Positions 8,173 through 16,784 of a stretch of DNA of 24,047 bases are shown piece after piece (the stretch's first letter is position 1; each line of letters starts with the position of its first letter). The notes below the pieces were generated by a model. The model worked only from the letters and a program-made list of their open reading frames with translations. It was not told where the DNA came from and did no database searches. Origin of the DNA: JBKHHU01 sp046539045 (GTDB lineage: Bacteria; Planctomycetota; Phycisphaerae; SM23-33). The stretch lies in the NCBI GenBank assembly GCA_046539045.1, contig JBKHHU010000029.1, forward strand, positions 1 to 24,047, in the 5' to 3' direction. The position numbers and the translations under genes were made by a program.

Positions 8173-9050
8173 TCGTCACCTGCCACGCCGGTTTCGACCA
8201 GGCTGTCGGTCGCTCCGTCCATCAATCGGCGGAGAAAACTTCCCAGGGTAGTGTCGACCACCACATCCGCAGCCGCCTTTACGTGCGGTAGCGCCTGCGG
8301 CATGGCCGCTCCGAGCCCCGCCTTCTCCAGCATCGGCACGTCGTTGACGTCATCGCCAACGGCGACGATCTGACCGGCGCCGATCCGGTACCTCTGAGCG
8401 ATGTAATTCAACGCGGTCCACTTGCTTACCCCCGAGGCGAACGCCTCAATCACTCGCACGCCGTAATTCGGCGCGGCGATGAAATGCAGCTCCAACCGGT
8501 CGCCGAACCGTTTCCGCAGCGTCTGCTCGACGGCCCGGCCGTCGGCCATATCCACGATGGCCGTGATGCGCAGAAGCGGAGGACAACCGTCTTTCCCCAG
8601 TTGCTGCACGAACTGCACCTTCACCTCGCGGTCCATTTTGTCCAGCCATGCCTCTCGCACGAATTCCGCGTCGTCGGATTCCGCGACGAAATACTCCACC
8701 CCCCACCGCCACGGGTCCACCACCCCGGCAGCCGTGTAGCCCATCTCGTTCAGCGCGGTGCCGAACTCAGCCGCCACGTCATTCGGCATGGTGACCTGGT
8801 ACAGGGTTCTCCCCAGTCGTGGCTCTGCCACCAACGCTCCGCCGACCACGATCATCGGCTCGTGCGGCTCGACCAACTGCAACTTTTCCCATACCGGATG
8901 CGTCTCGACGTGGCTCCTGCCGGTGGCAATGACCACTCGCACACCGCGCCTGGCGATGTCTGTCACCGCCTGAATCGTCTCAGGCGCCACTTCACCGTCC
9001 GGTCCCACGATGGTCCCGTCCACATCCAAAGCCAGCATCTTGTACTTCAT
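8169..9050 (-). CDS. HAD-superfamily Cof-type (IIB) phosphatase
   Basis: Cytoplasmic haloacid-dehalogenase-family phosphatase of the Cof/subclass IIB type, acting on sugar phosphates or other small phosphorylated metabolites. Motif I is LALDVDGTIV, with the nucleophile and acid Asp separated by one residue. Motif II is VVIATGR. The motif III lysine lies in GVSKWTALNY and motif IV is VAVGDDVNDVPML. The long cap between motifs II and III places it in class IIB. Two ATGs sit in tandem at 9053 and 9050. The AGGAG upstream is only two bases from the first and five from the second, so the second is preferred (293 residues). The small gene downstream overlaps by four bases. The exact substrate cannot be inferred. 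Confidence 0.92.
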   Translation of the reverse strand: MKYKMLALDVDGTIVGPDGEVAPETIQAVTDIARRGVRVVIATGRSHVETHPVWEKLQLVEPHEPMIVVGGALVAEPRLGRTLYQVTMPNDVAAEFGTALNEMGYTAAGVVDPWRWGVEYFVAESDDAEFVREAWLDKMDREVKVQFVQQLGKDGCPPLLRITAIVDMADGRAVEQTLRKRFGDRLELHFIAAPNYGVRVIEAFASGVSKWTALNYIAQRYRIGAGQIVAVGDDVNDVPMLEKAGLGAAMPQALPHVKAAADVVVDTTLGSFLRRLMDGATDSLVETGVAGDE

Positions 9051-9235
9051 CATCTCTCCTGCAAAGACCCTGTCGCCCAGACAAGTCTAGCATCACATCG
9101 GCCGCGCTGCACCGGCAAAGCTTTCCGTATCGGCCGTTTCCCGGCGATCCTATGGTTACCCGTTGCAAAACGATCTCCCGGCCACGAAGATACGGCTCTA
9201 CGCATGGACCGCAAGCAAAGACGATGGAGTAGACG

Positions 9236-10087
9236 ATGAAGATTCGGTTGGCTCACTGTCCCGACGTTGGCGATGGATTCATGTTCTACCCCTTGGCTGA
9301 GGGGAAGATCGACACCGGCGACTTCGAATTCGAACTGGTCGCCCACGACCTGCAGGCTCTGAACGACCACGCATCGCGCGGGAAATATGAAATCACGAGC
9401 ATCAGCGCGCACTCCTACGCCTACGCGCGGAACCGGTACGTGCTCAGCCCCGCCGGTGCGACATTCGGCACCGGGAACGGACCGATGGTTGTTGCCCGGG
9501 AAGGCTTTGATCCGGAGTCTCTTTCGGACGCCCGTGTAGCGATCCCGGGGGCTACAACCAGCGCGTCTCTGCTTCTCCAGCTCTGCCTGCCCCGGCTTCG
9601 AACGCAACTGATCCCCCATGAGCAGATCATCCCTGCCATCCAGACCGGCGTGGTCGATTGTGGATTGCTTATCCACGCTGCTCAGTTGACCTACCCGATC
9701 AACCGGCTGCGAAAGGTAAAGGACCTGGGCCAATGGTGGGCCAGAACCACCGACGGACTTCCCCTTCCGACCACCTGCAGCTGCATCAGCAAATCTCTGG
9801 ACGACCAGGTCCAGGCGCAGCTGGCCGGGATCCTCAGCCGCTCGGTGGCGTGGTCGCTCAACCATCGCGACGAAGCCCTGGAGTGGGCAGTCCAGTTCGT
9901 AACCCCGCGGGAACCGAAACTCGCCGACCGGCTGGTGGAGATGTATATCGGGCAGCTTTCCGTGGACATGTCGGACGCAGGCAGGGAGGCGCTGCACCTG
10001 TTTCTGGAAATGGGTGCCCAGGCGGACCTCACTCCGCTCGCGGTCCCGCTGGAGTTCGCGCCGACACCCCAGACGCTGGAACAGTAA
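9236..10087 (+). CDS. mqnD: MqnD-family 1,4-dihydroxy-6-naphthoate synthase (futalosine menaquinone pathway)
   Basis: MqnD converts cyclic dehypoxanthinyl futalosine into 1,4-dihydroxy-6-naphthoate, a step of the futalosine route to menaquinone. The 283-residue length fits. The periplasmic-binding-protein-like fold is shown by LAHCPDVGDGFMFYPL (residues 5-20), ITSISAHSYAYARNRYVLSP (53-72), VAIPGATTSASLLL (101-114), and CGLLIHAAQLTY (142-153) with His147 at the position of the proposed catalytic histidine. Most homologues have HEGQ here, so HAAQ is a deviation, and LPLP at 175-178 is followed by TT rather than Gly. The ATG is supported by GGAG six bases upstream. No other mqn genes are in the window. 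It is divergent from the HAD gene and convergent with the phosphatase gene. Confidence 0.82.
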   Translation: MKIRLAHCPDVGDGFMFYPLAEGKIDTGDFEFELVAHDLQALNDHASRGKYEITSISAHSYAYARNRYVLSPAGATFGTGNGPMVVAREGFDPESLSDARVAIPGATTSASLLLQLCLPRLRTQLIPHEQIIPAIQTGVVDCGLLIHAAQLTYPINRLRKVKDLGQWWARTTDGLPLPTTCSCISKSLDDQVQAQLAGILSRSVAWSLNHRDEALEWAVQFVTPREPKLADRLVEMYIGQLSVDMSDAGREALHLFLEMGAQADLTPLAVPLEFAPTPQTLEQ

Positions 10088-10108
10088 TCCGACAGATGAA
10101 CCCAGCGC

Positions 10109-11737
10109 TTACAGCACCCGCACGGCGAGCATGGTGACGTCGTCTTGGCGTGTCTGCAGGCCGGCGAACCGCCGCATCTCCCACAGCACGTGTTTGCAGA
10201 TGCCGTTGGCGTCGGCGGCCATTTTCTCAACGGCCGCAACCAGCGCTTTTTCCACGCGAGCCCTCCCGAATGCTTCGTCCTGGAAATTCAACGCCTCGGG
10301 GATCCCGTCGGTGAACGCCAGAACCACATCTCCGCTCTTCAGGCCGAACCACTCGTGCGGATAGTGGACGTCGGGAGTGATCCCCAGCACCCCACCGGAG
10401 GTATTCAGGTGGCAGATCTGGCCGTCCCGATAGAGCATCGGCGGCAGATGCCCGGCGTTGGTGTAGGTGAAAATCCGCTGATTCACGTCCATTACACCAT
10501 AGAACATCGTGGCGAAATCACTGGTCTGGCTGGCGGTTACGAGGTCGCGATTCACCTTGTCCAGCACAGTCGACATTTCGTAGACGTTCAGCGCGTGAGC
10601 TCGCAGTGAGCCCCGGATCATGGCCATCAGCAGCGATGCCCGCACCCCTTTTCCCGCTACGTCACAAATCGCCAGCCCGACGTTGTTCTGGGGCAGTTCG
10701 ATGAAGTCGTAGAAGTCCCCGCTGAGCTGGTAGCTCGGAACATAGAGAGCGGCAATGTCGAGCCCGGGGATGGTTGGCGGCTTGGAGGGAATCATCCGCC
10801 GCTGCACCTCGGCGGCCATGCTGAGCGCCCGATGAACCTGGGCAGAGTGCAGCGCTTCCTCGTTGAGGCGTGCGTTGACGATCGCGGCGGCCGCCTCTGC
10901 ACTGATCGTGCGCAACAGGGACATCTCGAACCAGTCGAACTCGTGCTGCTCGCTGGTGTAGACGTGGATCACGCCTTCGGGCTGGCCCTTATAGAGCATG
11001 GGGGCGATCAGCGCGCTGACGATCCCCTCCCGCCTTGCCTCAGCCGGGTACAACACGCGCGGGTCGTTCTGTTCGTCGGCGATGTAGATGATCTCGCCGG
11101 TTCTGATGACCTCCTGGTCGAGTTGACTGGCGGAGACGAGGATGGGCCCTTTCTCCAGGTATTCCGCGGAGAGATTGGCCACGGAATGAACCACCAACTC
11201 GGTTCGCTCTTCACTCAACAAACGGATCGAGCAGGCTTTGACCTTCAGCACGTCCACGACTGTCTGGGCCACAACGTCCAGAAGATTCTGAATATCTCGC
11301 TCGCCTGTGAACTCGGCGGTGAGTCGGTACAGGACGGAGAGTTCCTCCACGCGGCTTCGCAATTGGCTTTCCCGCTCGCCGAGGCGGACGGTCAGATTGG
11401 CCGCAAGTCGAAGCAGGCGAACGATGCGCGAGCGTTCCCTCTGGTCTACTTCCAGTGAGGGCGGCAGTTGTGTCCGAAGACACCCGAGAACCTCATCGCC
11501 GTGCATCACCGGCACAACGTAGCACCCGTCTTCCTCGCACAGATCGCCGCAATGCACGCCGGGATCAATACTTTCAGCACGCAGGACTTCATTGTCATCG
11601 GGTTTAAGGCAATACCCCCCGAGTATGGGCTCCCCGTCGCGATCACAAACCCGAATGGGAGCGCTGGCAACGGCAGAAAAGGCGTCCTGGATCTGCCGGA
11701 GCAGATCCACATTGATAAAGTCCCTGATATCCGGCAC
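10109..11737 (-). CDS. PocR-like/GAF sensor with SpoIIE-type PP2C phosphatase domain
   Basis: A 542-residue soluble signalling protein. The N-terminus (about 5-115) resembles the PocR ligand-binding sensor domain, with a cysteine-rich stretch HCGDLCEEDGC at 62-72 plus Cys43 and Cys86. A helical linker (about 115-135) leads into a GAF domain (about 135-290). The C-terminus (about 305-542) is a SpoIIE/RsbU-type serine/threonine phosphatase. Its metal-binding aspartates are visible as Asp341 in SGDFYDF, Asp359 in ICDVAGKG, Asp477 in FTDGIPEA and Asp532/533 in RQDDVTML. Such proteins typically dephosphorylate anti-sigma-factor antagonists in partner-switching cascades. No antagonist or anti-sigma kinase gene is adjacent, so it is an orphan. 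The start is a GTG at 11737 with a weak GAGAG upstream. The PocR assignment is less certain than the GAF and phosphatase parts. Confidence 0.88.
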   Translation of the reverse strand: MPDIRDFINVDLLRQIQDAFSAVASAPIRVCDRDGEPILGGYCLKPDDNEVLRAESIDPGVHCGDLCEEDGCYVVPVMHGDEVLGCLRTQLPPSLEVDQRERSRIVRLLRLAANLTVRLGERESQLRSRVEELSVLYRLTAEFTGERDIQNLLDVVAQTVVDVLKVKACSIRLLSEERTELVVHSVANLSAEYLEKGPILVSASQLDQEVIRTGEIIYIADEQNDPRVLYPAEARREGIVSALIAPMLYKGQPEGVIHVYTSEQHEFDWFEMSLLRTISAEAAAAIVNARLNEEALHSAQVHRALSMAAEVQRRMIPSKPPTIPGLDIAALYVPSYQLSGDFYDFIELPQNNVGLAICDVAGKGVRASLLMAMIRGSLRAHALNVYEMSTVLDKVNRDLVTASQTSDFATMFYGVMDVNQRIFTYTNAGHLPPMLYRDGQICHLNTSGGVLGITPDVHYPHEWFGLKSGDVVLAFTDGIPEALNFQDEAFGRARVEKALVAAVEKMAADANGICKHVLWEMRRFAGLQTRQDDVTMLAVRVL

Positions 11738-11842
11738 GTCTGACTCTCACTACAAATGGAGAAGGTACAGTGTCATCCATTGTAGCGAAGGCTGCGACAG
11801 TTTCATCCGAAAACCGCCCCGGCTCCGGAAGGCCCACCCGAT

Positions 11843-11872
11843 TTGACTTTCACTGTCCCAGGTCGCTATCAT
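11843..11872 (+). promoter_or_regulatory. Sigma70-like promoter for the pseudopilin gene
   Basis: TTGACT (11843-11848), an 18-base spacer, and TATCAT (11867-11872), located about 80 bases before the pseudopilin ATG at 11952. Confidence 0.5.
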
Positions 11873-11951
11873 TACAGGTGGTGCATGTCGTGGTTCGTAT
11901 CGCAGGCGGACCTGGTTGTCTCAATCCTCTTCCTGCCATCGGAGTTTTACC

Positions 11952-12759
11952 ATGATCTCGCGAAAGCTGTCGCGGGAGACGGTGAGTTGGCCCGAATTTC
12001 CTTCTTGCGTGGGTTTCACCCTGATCGAACTGCTCGTAGTCATCGCCATCATCGGCCTGCTCGTAACCATGCTGGTGCCCTCTCTGGCTCAGGTCCAGCA
12101 GTTGGCAAAGACTCTCAAGTGCGAGGCGAACCTGCACGCACTGGCTCGCGCGTCGAAGATCTACGCCGGCGAGAACGAGGGGTACTTGCCGATGGATTTC
12201 TACTACGGCTGCAACAACCAGAACTCGGGCAATCTCGGCCACTACAGTTTTGCCGCCAAGCTCTCTCCGTACGTCAGCGGGCCGACGATCCCCTTTGAGC
12301 ACGATGACGACGACGATTACCTGTACGAGAGCTTCAAAGAAACGCCCGGCCTGCACTGTCCCGGAATCGAAGACGAGGAATTCGTGCTCCATTACGTCTC
12401 CAACGGGATGGACTACGATTTGTACAGGGGACAGCAAACAGTACGATTCTGGGCCCGCTCAGCGGGAAGCCGATCTGACCGGCCCGGCCTCCGATACGCT
12501 CTACATCGCGGAGATGAATCCGGCCCGGCTGCCGGCAAGGAAGTTCGGCCAGTACGATCTGTTCAGCCCCGGGCACATGCCTTTTGACGGCTGGGTCCCC
12601 CGCGGTCCCGAGCAGCCTCGGATGATTCACTCCAAGGACATGCGGCACTTCGGCAAAACCACCATCGTCTTCTTCGACGGCCACGCCGAAGCGCGGAGTC
12701 TGACCCCGGAGCAGGTTCCAGTAACGCTGCTGAACCCTGCCGAGGACGACGGGCTATAG
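11952..12759 (+). pseudogene. Type II secretion/type IV pilin-like pseudopilin (H-X9-DG), frameshifted
   Basis: The N-terminus is a textbook prepilin: about 20 residues ending in Gly, then FTLIELLVVIAIIGLLVTML, the class III signal cut by PilD-type peptidase. The C-terminus carries RHFGKTTIVFFDGHAEAR, the H-X9-DG motif of the planctomycete/Lentisphaerae/Verrucomicrobia pseudopilin family. The two ends are in different frames. The first frame runs from 11952 through YVSNGMDYDLYR; the second, in the +1 register, continues with DSKQYDSGPAQREADLTGP to the TAG at 12757-12759. A single extra G in GGGG at 12427-12430 would explain it, and removing one G restores about 268 residues. It could be a true lesion, a homopolymer sequencing error or, less likely, programmed frameshifting. 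The unshifted reading ends at 12587 with an unrelated tail. Confidence 0.8.
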
Positions 12760-12784
12760 CCGCCCCACGACCGCGTATGCAGCG

Positions 12785-12813
12785 TTGCACCGGGCGTCGG
12801 TCTGCGATACCCT
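12785..12813 (+). promoter_or_regulatory. Sigma70-like promoter for rhaI-rtcA
   Basis: TTGCAC (12785-12790), a 17-base spacer, and TACCCT (12808-12813), giving a short leader before the rhaI ATG at 12850, which has GGAGAG at 12839-12844. Confidence 0.45.
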
Positions 12814-12849
12814 TTCCGACTGTCATTCACACAGTATCGGAGAGTCTCA

Positions 12850-14052
12850 ATGTCGCAGACATCACAGCAGCGCGATCGTATCGTTCAGCGGCTCAAGCGG
12901 TTCAGTATCGAAGTGCCTTCGTGGGGATACGCCAACACCGGCACCCGATTCGGAAAGTTTTTCCAGGACGCCGCGGCCGTGGACCTGGAAGACAAATTCT
13001 CCGACGCCGGACAGACGCACAAGTTCACCGGCATTACGCCTTCGGTAGCGGTTCATGTGCTGTGGGATTTCCCGGACGGGTATGATCCCGCGGTGGAGGA
13101 TCTCGCCGGCAAGTATGGCGTGAAGGTCGGCGCGATCAACCCCAATGTATTCCAGGACCAGTGCTACAAACACGGCTCCATCACCAACCGCGATGCGGAC
13201 ACCCGCGGCCGGGCGGTGCAGCACATCCTCGACTCGATCGCCATCGGGAAGCAGACCGGCAGCGACGCGCTGTCCCTGTGGTTCGCCGACGGGGCCAACT
13301 ACCCCGGACAGGCCGACATCCGCCGGCGCAAGGCGTGGGCGACCGACGCGCTGAAACAGGCCCACGAGGCCATGCCCGATGGCATGACGATGCTGGTGGA
13401 GTACAAGCCGTTTGAGCCCGCGACGTATTTCACCGATTTCTTCGACTGGGGCAGCAGCTATATCTTCGCCAGGGCTGCCGGGCCGCGAGCCAAAGTGCTG
13501 GTGGACACCGGGCATCACCTGCTGGGTACCAATATCGAGCAGATCGTGGCGTGGTTGCTGGACGAGCAGATGCTTGGCGGGTTCCATTTCAACGATCGCA
13601 AATTTGCCGACGACGACCTGACCGTGGGGTCCGTCGACCCGTATCAGGTGTTCCGCATCTTCAACGAGATCGCCGCGTACGAGCATGACACCGGCAGCGA
13701 CGCGGATATCGCATACATGATCGATCAGTCGCACAACATCAAGCCCAAGGTTCAGGCGATGATCCAGACGGTCTGCACTGTGCAGGAGCAGTTCGCCAAG
13801 GCTCTCTGCGTCGATCGCGAGGCCCTCGCCGACGCTCAGGCGAAGGAGGACACCATCGGCTCAGAGGAAATTCTGAAAGCTGCCTACGCCACCGATGTCA
13901 GTGACATCCTGCATGATGTGCGGGCCGAACTCGGGGTCCCCGCTGAGCCGCTGAAGGCGTTCCGACAGAGCGGATACGAGCAGGAGCAGGCCGCGGCCCG
14001 CGCGAAGAAACGGACAGAGATGGGTATCGAAGAAGGCAGCAGCTACGCCTGA
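12850..14052 (+). CDS. rhaI: L-rhamnose isomerase, RhaI (Pseudomonas stutzeri) type
   Basis: Cytoplasmic metal-dependent TIM-barrel isomerase converting L-rhamnose to L-rhamnulose; homologues also act on other aldoses such as allose/psicose. The 400-residue protein shows VPSWGYANTGTRF (22-34), GAINPNVFQDQ (94-104), SDALSLWFADGANYPGQ (138-154), VEYKPFEP (183-190), VDTGHH (218-223) and GGFHFNDRKFADDDL (243-257). Metal ligands known for the P. stutzeri enzyme map here with a constant offset of 35: Glu184, Asp219, His246 and Asp292 for the structural site, and His222, Asp254 and Asp256 for the catalytic site. The full set argues for an active enzyme. The ATG has a strong GGAGAG at good spacing. 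rtcA follows after 25 bases on the same strand. No rhamnulose kinase or aldolase is in the window. Confidence 0.93.
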   Translation: MSQTSQQRDRIVQRLKRFSIEVPSWGYANTGTRFGKFFQDAAAVDLEDKFSDAGQTHKFTGITPSVAVHVLWDFPDGYDPAVEDLAGKYGVKVGAINPNVFQDQCYKHGSITNRDADTRGRAVQHILDSIAIGKQTGSDALSLWFADGANYPGQADIRRRKAWATDALKQAHEAMPDGMTMLVEYKPFEPATYFTDFFDWGSSYIFARAAGPRAKVLVDTGHHLLGTNIEQIVAWLLDEQMLGGFHFNDRKFADDDLTVGSVDPYQVFRIFNEIAAYEHDTGSDADIAYMIDQSHNIKPKVQAMIQTVCTVQEQFAKALCVDREALADAQAKEDTIGSEEILKAAYATDVSDILHDVRAELGVPAEPLKAFRQSGYEQEQAAARAKKRTEMGIEEGSSYA

Positions 14053-14077
14053 CCAGCGGCTGGGCCTGCGCAACGGA

Positions 14078-15169
14078 ATGCCAATGACACGGGAACCGAT
14101 ACACATCGACGGCTCGCAAGGCGAGGGCGGCGGGCAGATCTTGCGGACCACCGTCGGGCTGGCCGCGGCGTTCGGTCTGAACGTGCGGATCGACAACATC
14201 CGGGCCAACAGATCCAAACCGGGCCTTCGCCCGCAGCACCTGACGGCGATGAAAGCAGCGGCCGAAATCTGCGACGCCTCGCTGTCCGGTGCCGTCGTCG
14301 GCTCGAAGTCCCTGACATTCCGCCCGGGACGGGTCAGACCGCGCGGATACAGGTTCGACATCGGCACGGCAGGCTCGACGATGCTGGTGCTGCAGACATT
14401 GCTTCCCGCCCTGTCGATCGCCCGCGGGAACTCAGCCGTGGAGATCATCGGCGGAACGCATAACCCGATGGCACCCTGCTTCGAGTACATCAGCGAGGTT
14501 TTCGAGCCGCTGGCAAGCATTCTGAACCTGCACTTCCACGTCCAACTGAACCGGCCGGGCTTCTACCCCGCCGGTGGAGGCGAGATACGGGCGGATATCA
14601 TGGGGCTCGACTACGGGTTCGACATCCCACTGATGCCCGCCCGGTTCACCCGCCGCGGTGAGTTGAAACGCGTGGAAGTGCTCTCGGCGGTCAGCGGTTC
14701 TCTTCCGGACCATATCGCCGACCGCCAGGCCCAGCAGGCACGATCGCGACTGGCCGCGGCGGGGATCGACACCGATGGGCGCGTGGAGCGCCCCGACACG
14801 CTGAGTCCGGGAACCGTCGTGTTCGTGCGAGCGGTCTACGCCCGCAGCACAGCGGGATTCTTCTCGCTCGGCAAACGGGGCAAACCGGCCGAACGAGTAG
14901 CCGACGAGGCGATCGACGCGTTCCTGGCGTTCCACGAATCCGAGGGCGTCATCGATCAACACGCCGCCGACCAACTGCTGACCGTCGCCGGCCTGAGTCC
15001 CGAGCCGAGCGAGTTCGTCGTGGAGAGCATCACCAGTCATCTCCGCACCAACGCCGCGGTGATCAACGCCCTCACCGGCAGGCACATCGCCATTGATGAC
15101 AACGCCAACAAGGTCACTATCCCTCGCGTACCGGACGACGAACTGGATCGCTACGACTACAACTCCTGA
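14078..15169 (+). CDS. rtcA: RNA 3'-terminal phosphate cyclase
   Basis: RtcA uses ATP to convert an RNA 3'-phosphate into a 2',3'-cyclic phosphate through a covalent histidine-AMP intermediate, acting in RNA repair. The protein has 363 residues, slightly over the E. coli size. Motifs: IDGSQGEGGGQILRTTVGLA (9-28), RANRSKPGLRPQHL (42-55), FDIGTAGSTMLVLQTLLP (93-110), GGTHNPMAPCFEYI and NRPGFYPAGGGEI. The adenylated histidine is His295 in VIDQHAADQLL. The start at 14078 has only a weak ACGGA upstream, and an alternative ATG lies two codons later. It appears to be second in a transcript with rhaI, an unusual partner. No RtcB ligase or RtcR regulator is nearby. It is convergent with trpE, with 13 bases between the stops. 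Confidence 0.95.
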   Translation: MPMTREPIHIDGSQGEGGGQILRTTVGLAAAFGLNVRIDNIRANRSKPGLRPQHLTAMKAAAEICDASLSGAVVGSKSLTFRPGRVRPRGYRFDIGTAGSTMLVLQTLLPALSIARGNSAVEIIGGTHNPMAPCFEYISEVFEPLASILNLHFHVQLNRPGFYPAGGGEIRADIMGLDYGFDIPLMPARFTRRGELKRVEVLSAVSGSLPDHIADRQAQQARSRLAAAGIDTDGRVERPDTLSPGTVVFVRAVYARSTAGFFSLGKRGKPAERVADEAIDAFLAFHESEGVIDQHAADQLLTVAGLSPEPSEFVVESITSHLRTNAAVINALTGRHIAIDDNANKVTIPRVPDDELDRYDYNS

Positions 15170-15182
15170 AACCGCGGCCGGT

Positions 15183-16691
15183 TCATTCGCCCAGCCCCGC
15201 TTCCGCGATCTCGATGGCTTTGAGCATGCCTTTGGCTTTGTTCAGCGTCTCGTCGTATTCTTTTTCCGGCACGGAATCCGCCACGACGCCCGCCCCTGCC
15301 TGGATGCGTACCTGGCCAGGGGTGACCACCATCGTCCGCAGCGTGATACAGGTGTCCATGTTCCCGCTGAAATCGACGTACCCGACCGCCCCGGCATACG
15401 GACCGCGGCGGGTCGGCTCGAATTCATCGATGATCTCCATCGCGCGGATCTTCGGCGCCCCGGTGACGGTTCCGACCGGCAGCGTGGCCCGCAGCGCATC
15501 AAAGGCCGTCTGCCCTTCACCAAGCTTGCCCTTGACATCCGAGGCGATGTGCATGACATGGCTGTAACGTTCCACGCTCATCACATCGGCCAGTTCGATG
15601 CTCTTGGGCTCCGCGACCCGTCCCACGTCATTTCGCGCCAGGTCCACCAGCATGATGTGCTCGGCGCGTTCCTTCTCATCGGCCAGCAGTTCCTCCTCCA
15701 GAGCCTGGTCCTCGGCCTGTGTTTTTCCTCGCGGCCTGGTGCCGGCCAATGGGCGCGAAGTGACCACACCGTCCTCAACGCGACACATGATCTCCGGACT
15801 CGAGCCGATCAACGTGCAGTCGGGCGTGTTCAGCAGGAACATGAACGGAGACGGATTGACTACCCGTAGCGAACGGTAGATGTCGAACGGGCTCGCATCG
15901 GTATTCACCGTCAGGCGCTGGGACGGGACGACCTGGAAGATGTCGCCGGCCTTGATGTATTCCTTGCAGCCTTCCACGGCGTTGATGAACTTCTCGCGGG
16001 TGAAGTTGCTCTGGAACGGCTTCTGCGGGATGCCTACGAAATTGATCTCCCGGACGGCATGGGTGCTGCCTTCCTGCAGCCTGCCGATGGCCCGTTCGAT
16101 CGATTCGACCGCTTTGTTGTACGCCTCGCCGGGATCTTCTTCGATACGCGCGTTGGCGACGACCTTGATGGTCTTGGATACATGATCGAACACCACCATC
16201 GTGCGATAGAGCCCGAAGCACAGATCGGGCAGGTTGAGATCATCCTCCGGCCCTTCGCCGATTTTCTCGTAGTAGCGGACCATGTCGTACCCGGCGTATC
16301 CGACGACCCCACCGGTAAACCGCGGCAGGTGGGGCAGGTGCACGGCCCGGTACCCGTCCAGCAGGTTCGCCAGATCGCTCAGCGGGTCGTCGGACTCGAT
16401 TTCCTCGGACCCACCGGCAGCGTGCTGGATCGTGATCCTGTTCCGACGGGCTGTGAACGTGGTTTCCGGGTCGGCGGCAACGAAGGAGAAACGCGCGATG
16501 CGTTCGCCCCCGACAACGCTCTCCAGCAGGAACGCGTTGGAGGCGGGCTTGAACCCGCTGGGCATCGCCAGGCGCTGGTACGCAGTAACCGGCGTGAGCG
16601 AATCCGAGAGCAGTTCTCGGTAAACGGGAATGGTGTTGCCCTTCCGGGTCAACGTCATGAAATCGTCGAAGTTCGGAAAGTAGTGCTTCAT
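15183..16691 (-). CDS. trpE: Anthranilate synthase component I
   Basis: TrpE converts chorismate and an amino group, usually supplied by the TrpG glutaminase, into anthranilate, the first step of tryptophan synthesis. The N-terminal part carries LLES at residues 55-58, the conserved segment of the tryptophan feedback pocket. The chorismate-binding domain shows NPSPFMFLL, IGSSPEIMCRVEDG, PLAGTRPRGKT, DLARNDVGRV, LPVGTVTGAPKIRAMEIID and the final GAVGYVDFSGNMDTCITLRT. The ATG at 16691 is chosen because AGGA precedes it at good spacing and the protein begins HYFPNFDDF as in homologues; a TTG at 16724 would add 11 unsupported residues. The product is 502 residues. No trpG or other trp genes are adjacent. 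The roughly 240-base leader holds a Trp-rich open frame and a hairpin, described separately. Confidence 0.96.
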   Translation of the reverse strand: MKHYFPNFDDFMTLTRKGNTIPVYRELLSDSLTPVTAYQRLAMPSGFKPASNAFLLESVVGGERIARFSFVAADPETTFTARRNRITIQHAAGGSEEIESDDPLSDLANLLDGYRAVHLPHLPRFTGGVVGYAGYDMVRYYEKIGEGPEDDLNLPDLCFGLYRTMVVFDHVSKTIKVVANARIEEDPGEAYNKAVESIERAIGRLQEGSTHAVREINFVGIPQKPFQSNFTREKFINAVEGCKEYIKAGDIFQVVPSQRLTVNTDASPFDIYRSLRVVNPSPFMFLLNTPDCTLIGSSPEIMCRVEDGVVTSRPLAGTRPRGKTQAEDQALEEELLADEKERAEHIMLVDLARNDVGRVAEPKSIELADVMSVERYSHVMHIASDVKGKLGEGQTAFDALRATLPVGTVTGAPKIRAMEIIDEFEPTRRGPYAGAVGYVDFSGNMDTCITLRTMVVTPGQVRIQAGAGVVADSVPEKEYDETLNKAKGMLKAIEIAEAGLGE

Positions 16692-16784
16692 ATCTGCTGT
16701 CCTGACAATGGTTTTCCGGCGCAACAGGCCGACTGCAGGGGTTCTTGATTCGATAGACGGACGATAGGTTTTTGGATCAATGGG

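Noticed and set aside
9050..9997. 315-codon minus-strand frame opposite mqnD
   Set aside because: Shadow of the mqnD frame with no recognisable domain or SD.
12250..12587. Programmed ribosomal frameshifting in the pseudopilin gene
   Set aside because: The GGGG run is a possible slip site, but I see no convincing downstream stimulatory structure and no reason for this family to need it. A lesion or sequencing error is simpler.
15169..15184. Bidirectional terminator between rtcA and trpE
   Set aside because: AACCG/CGGTT can form a 5-bp stem across the convergent stops, but it is short and has no T-run on either strand.
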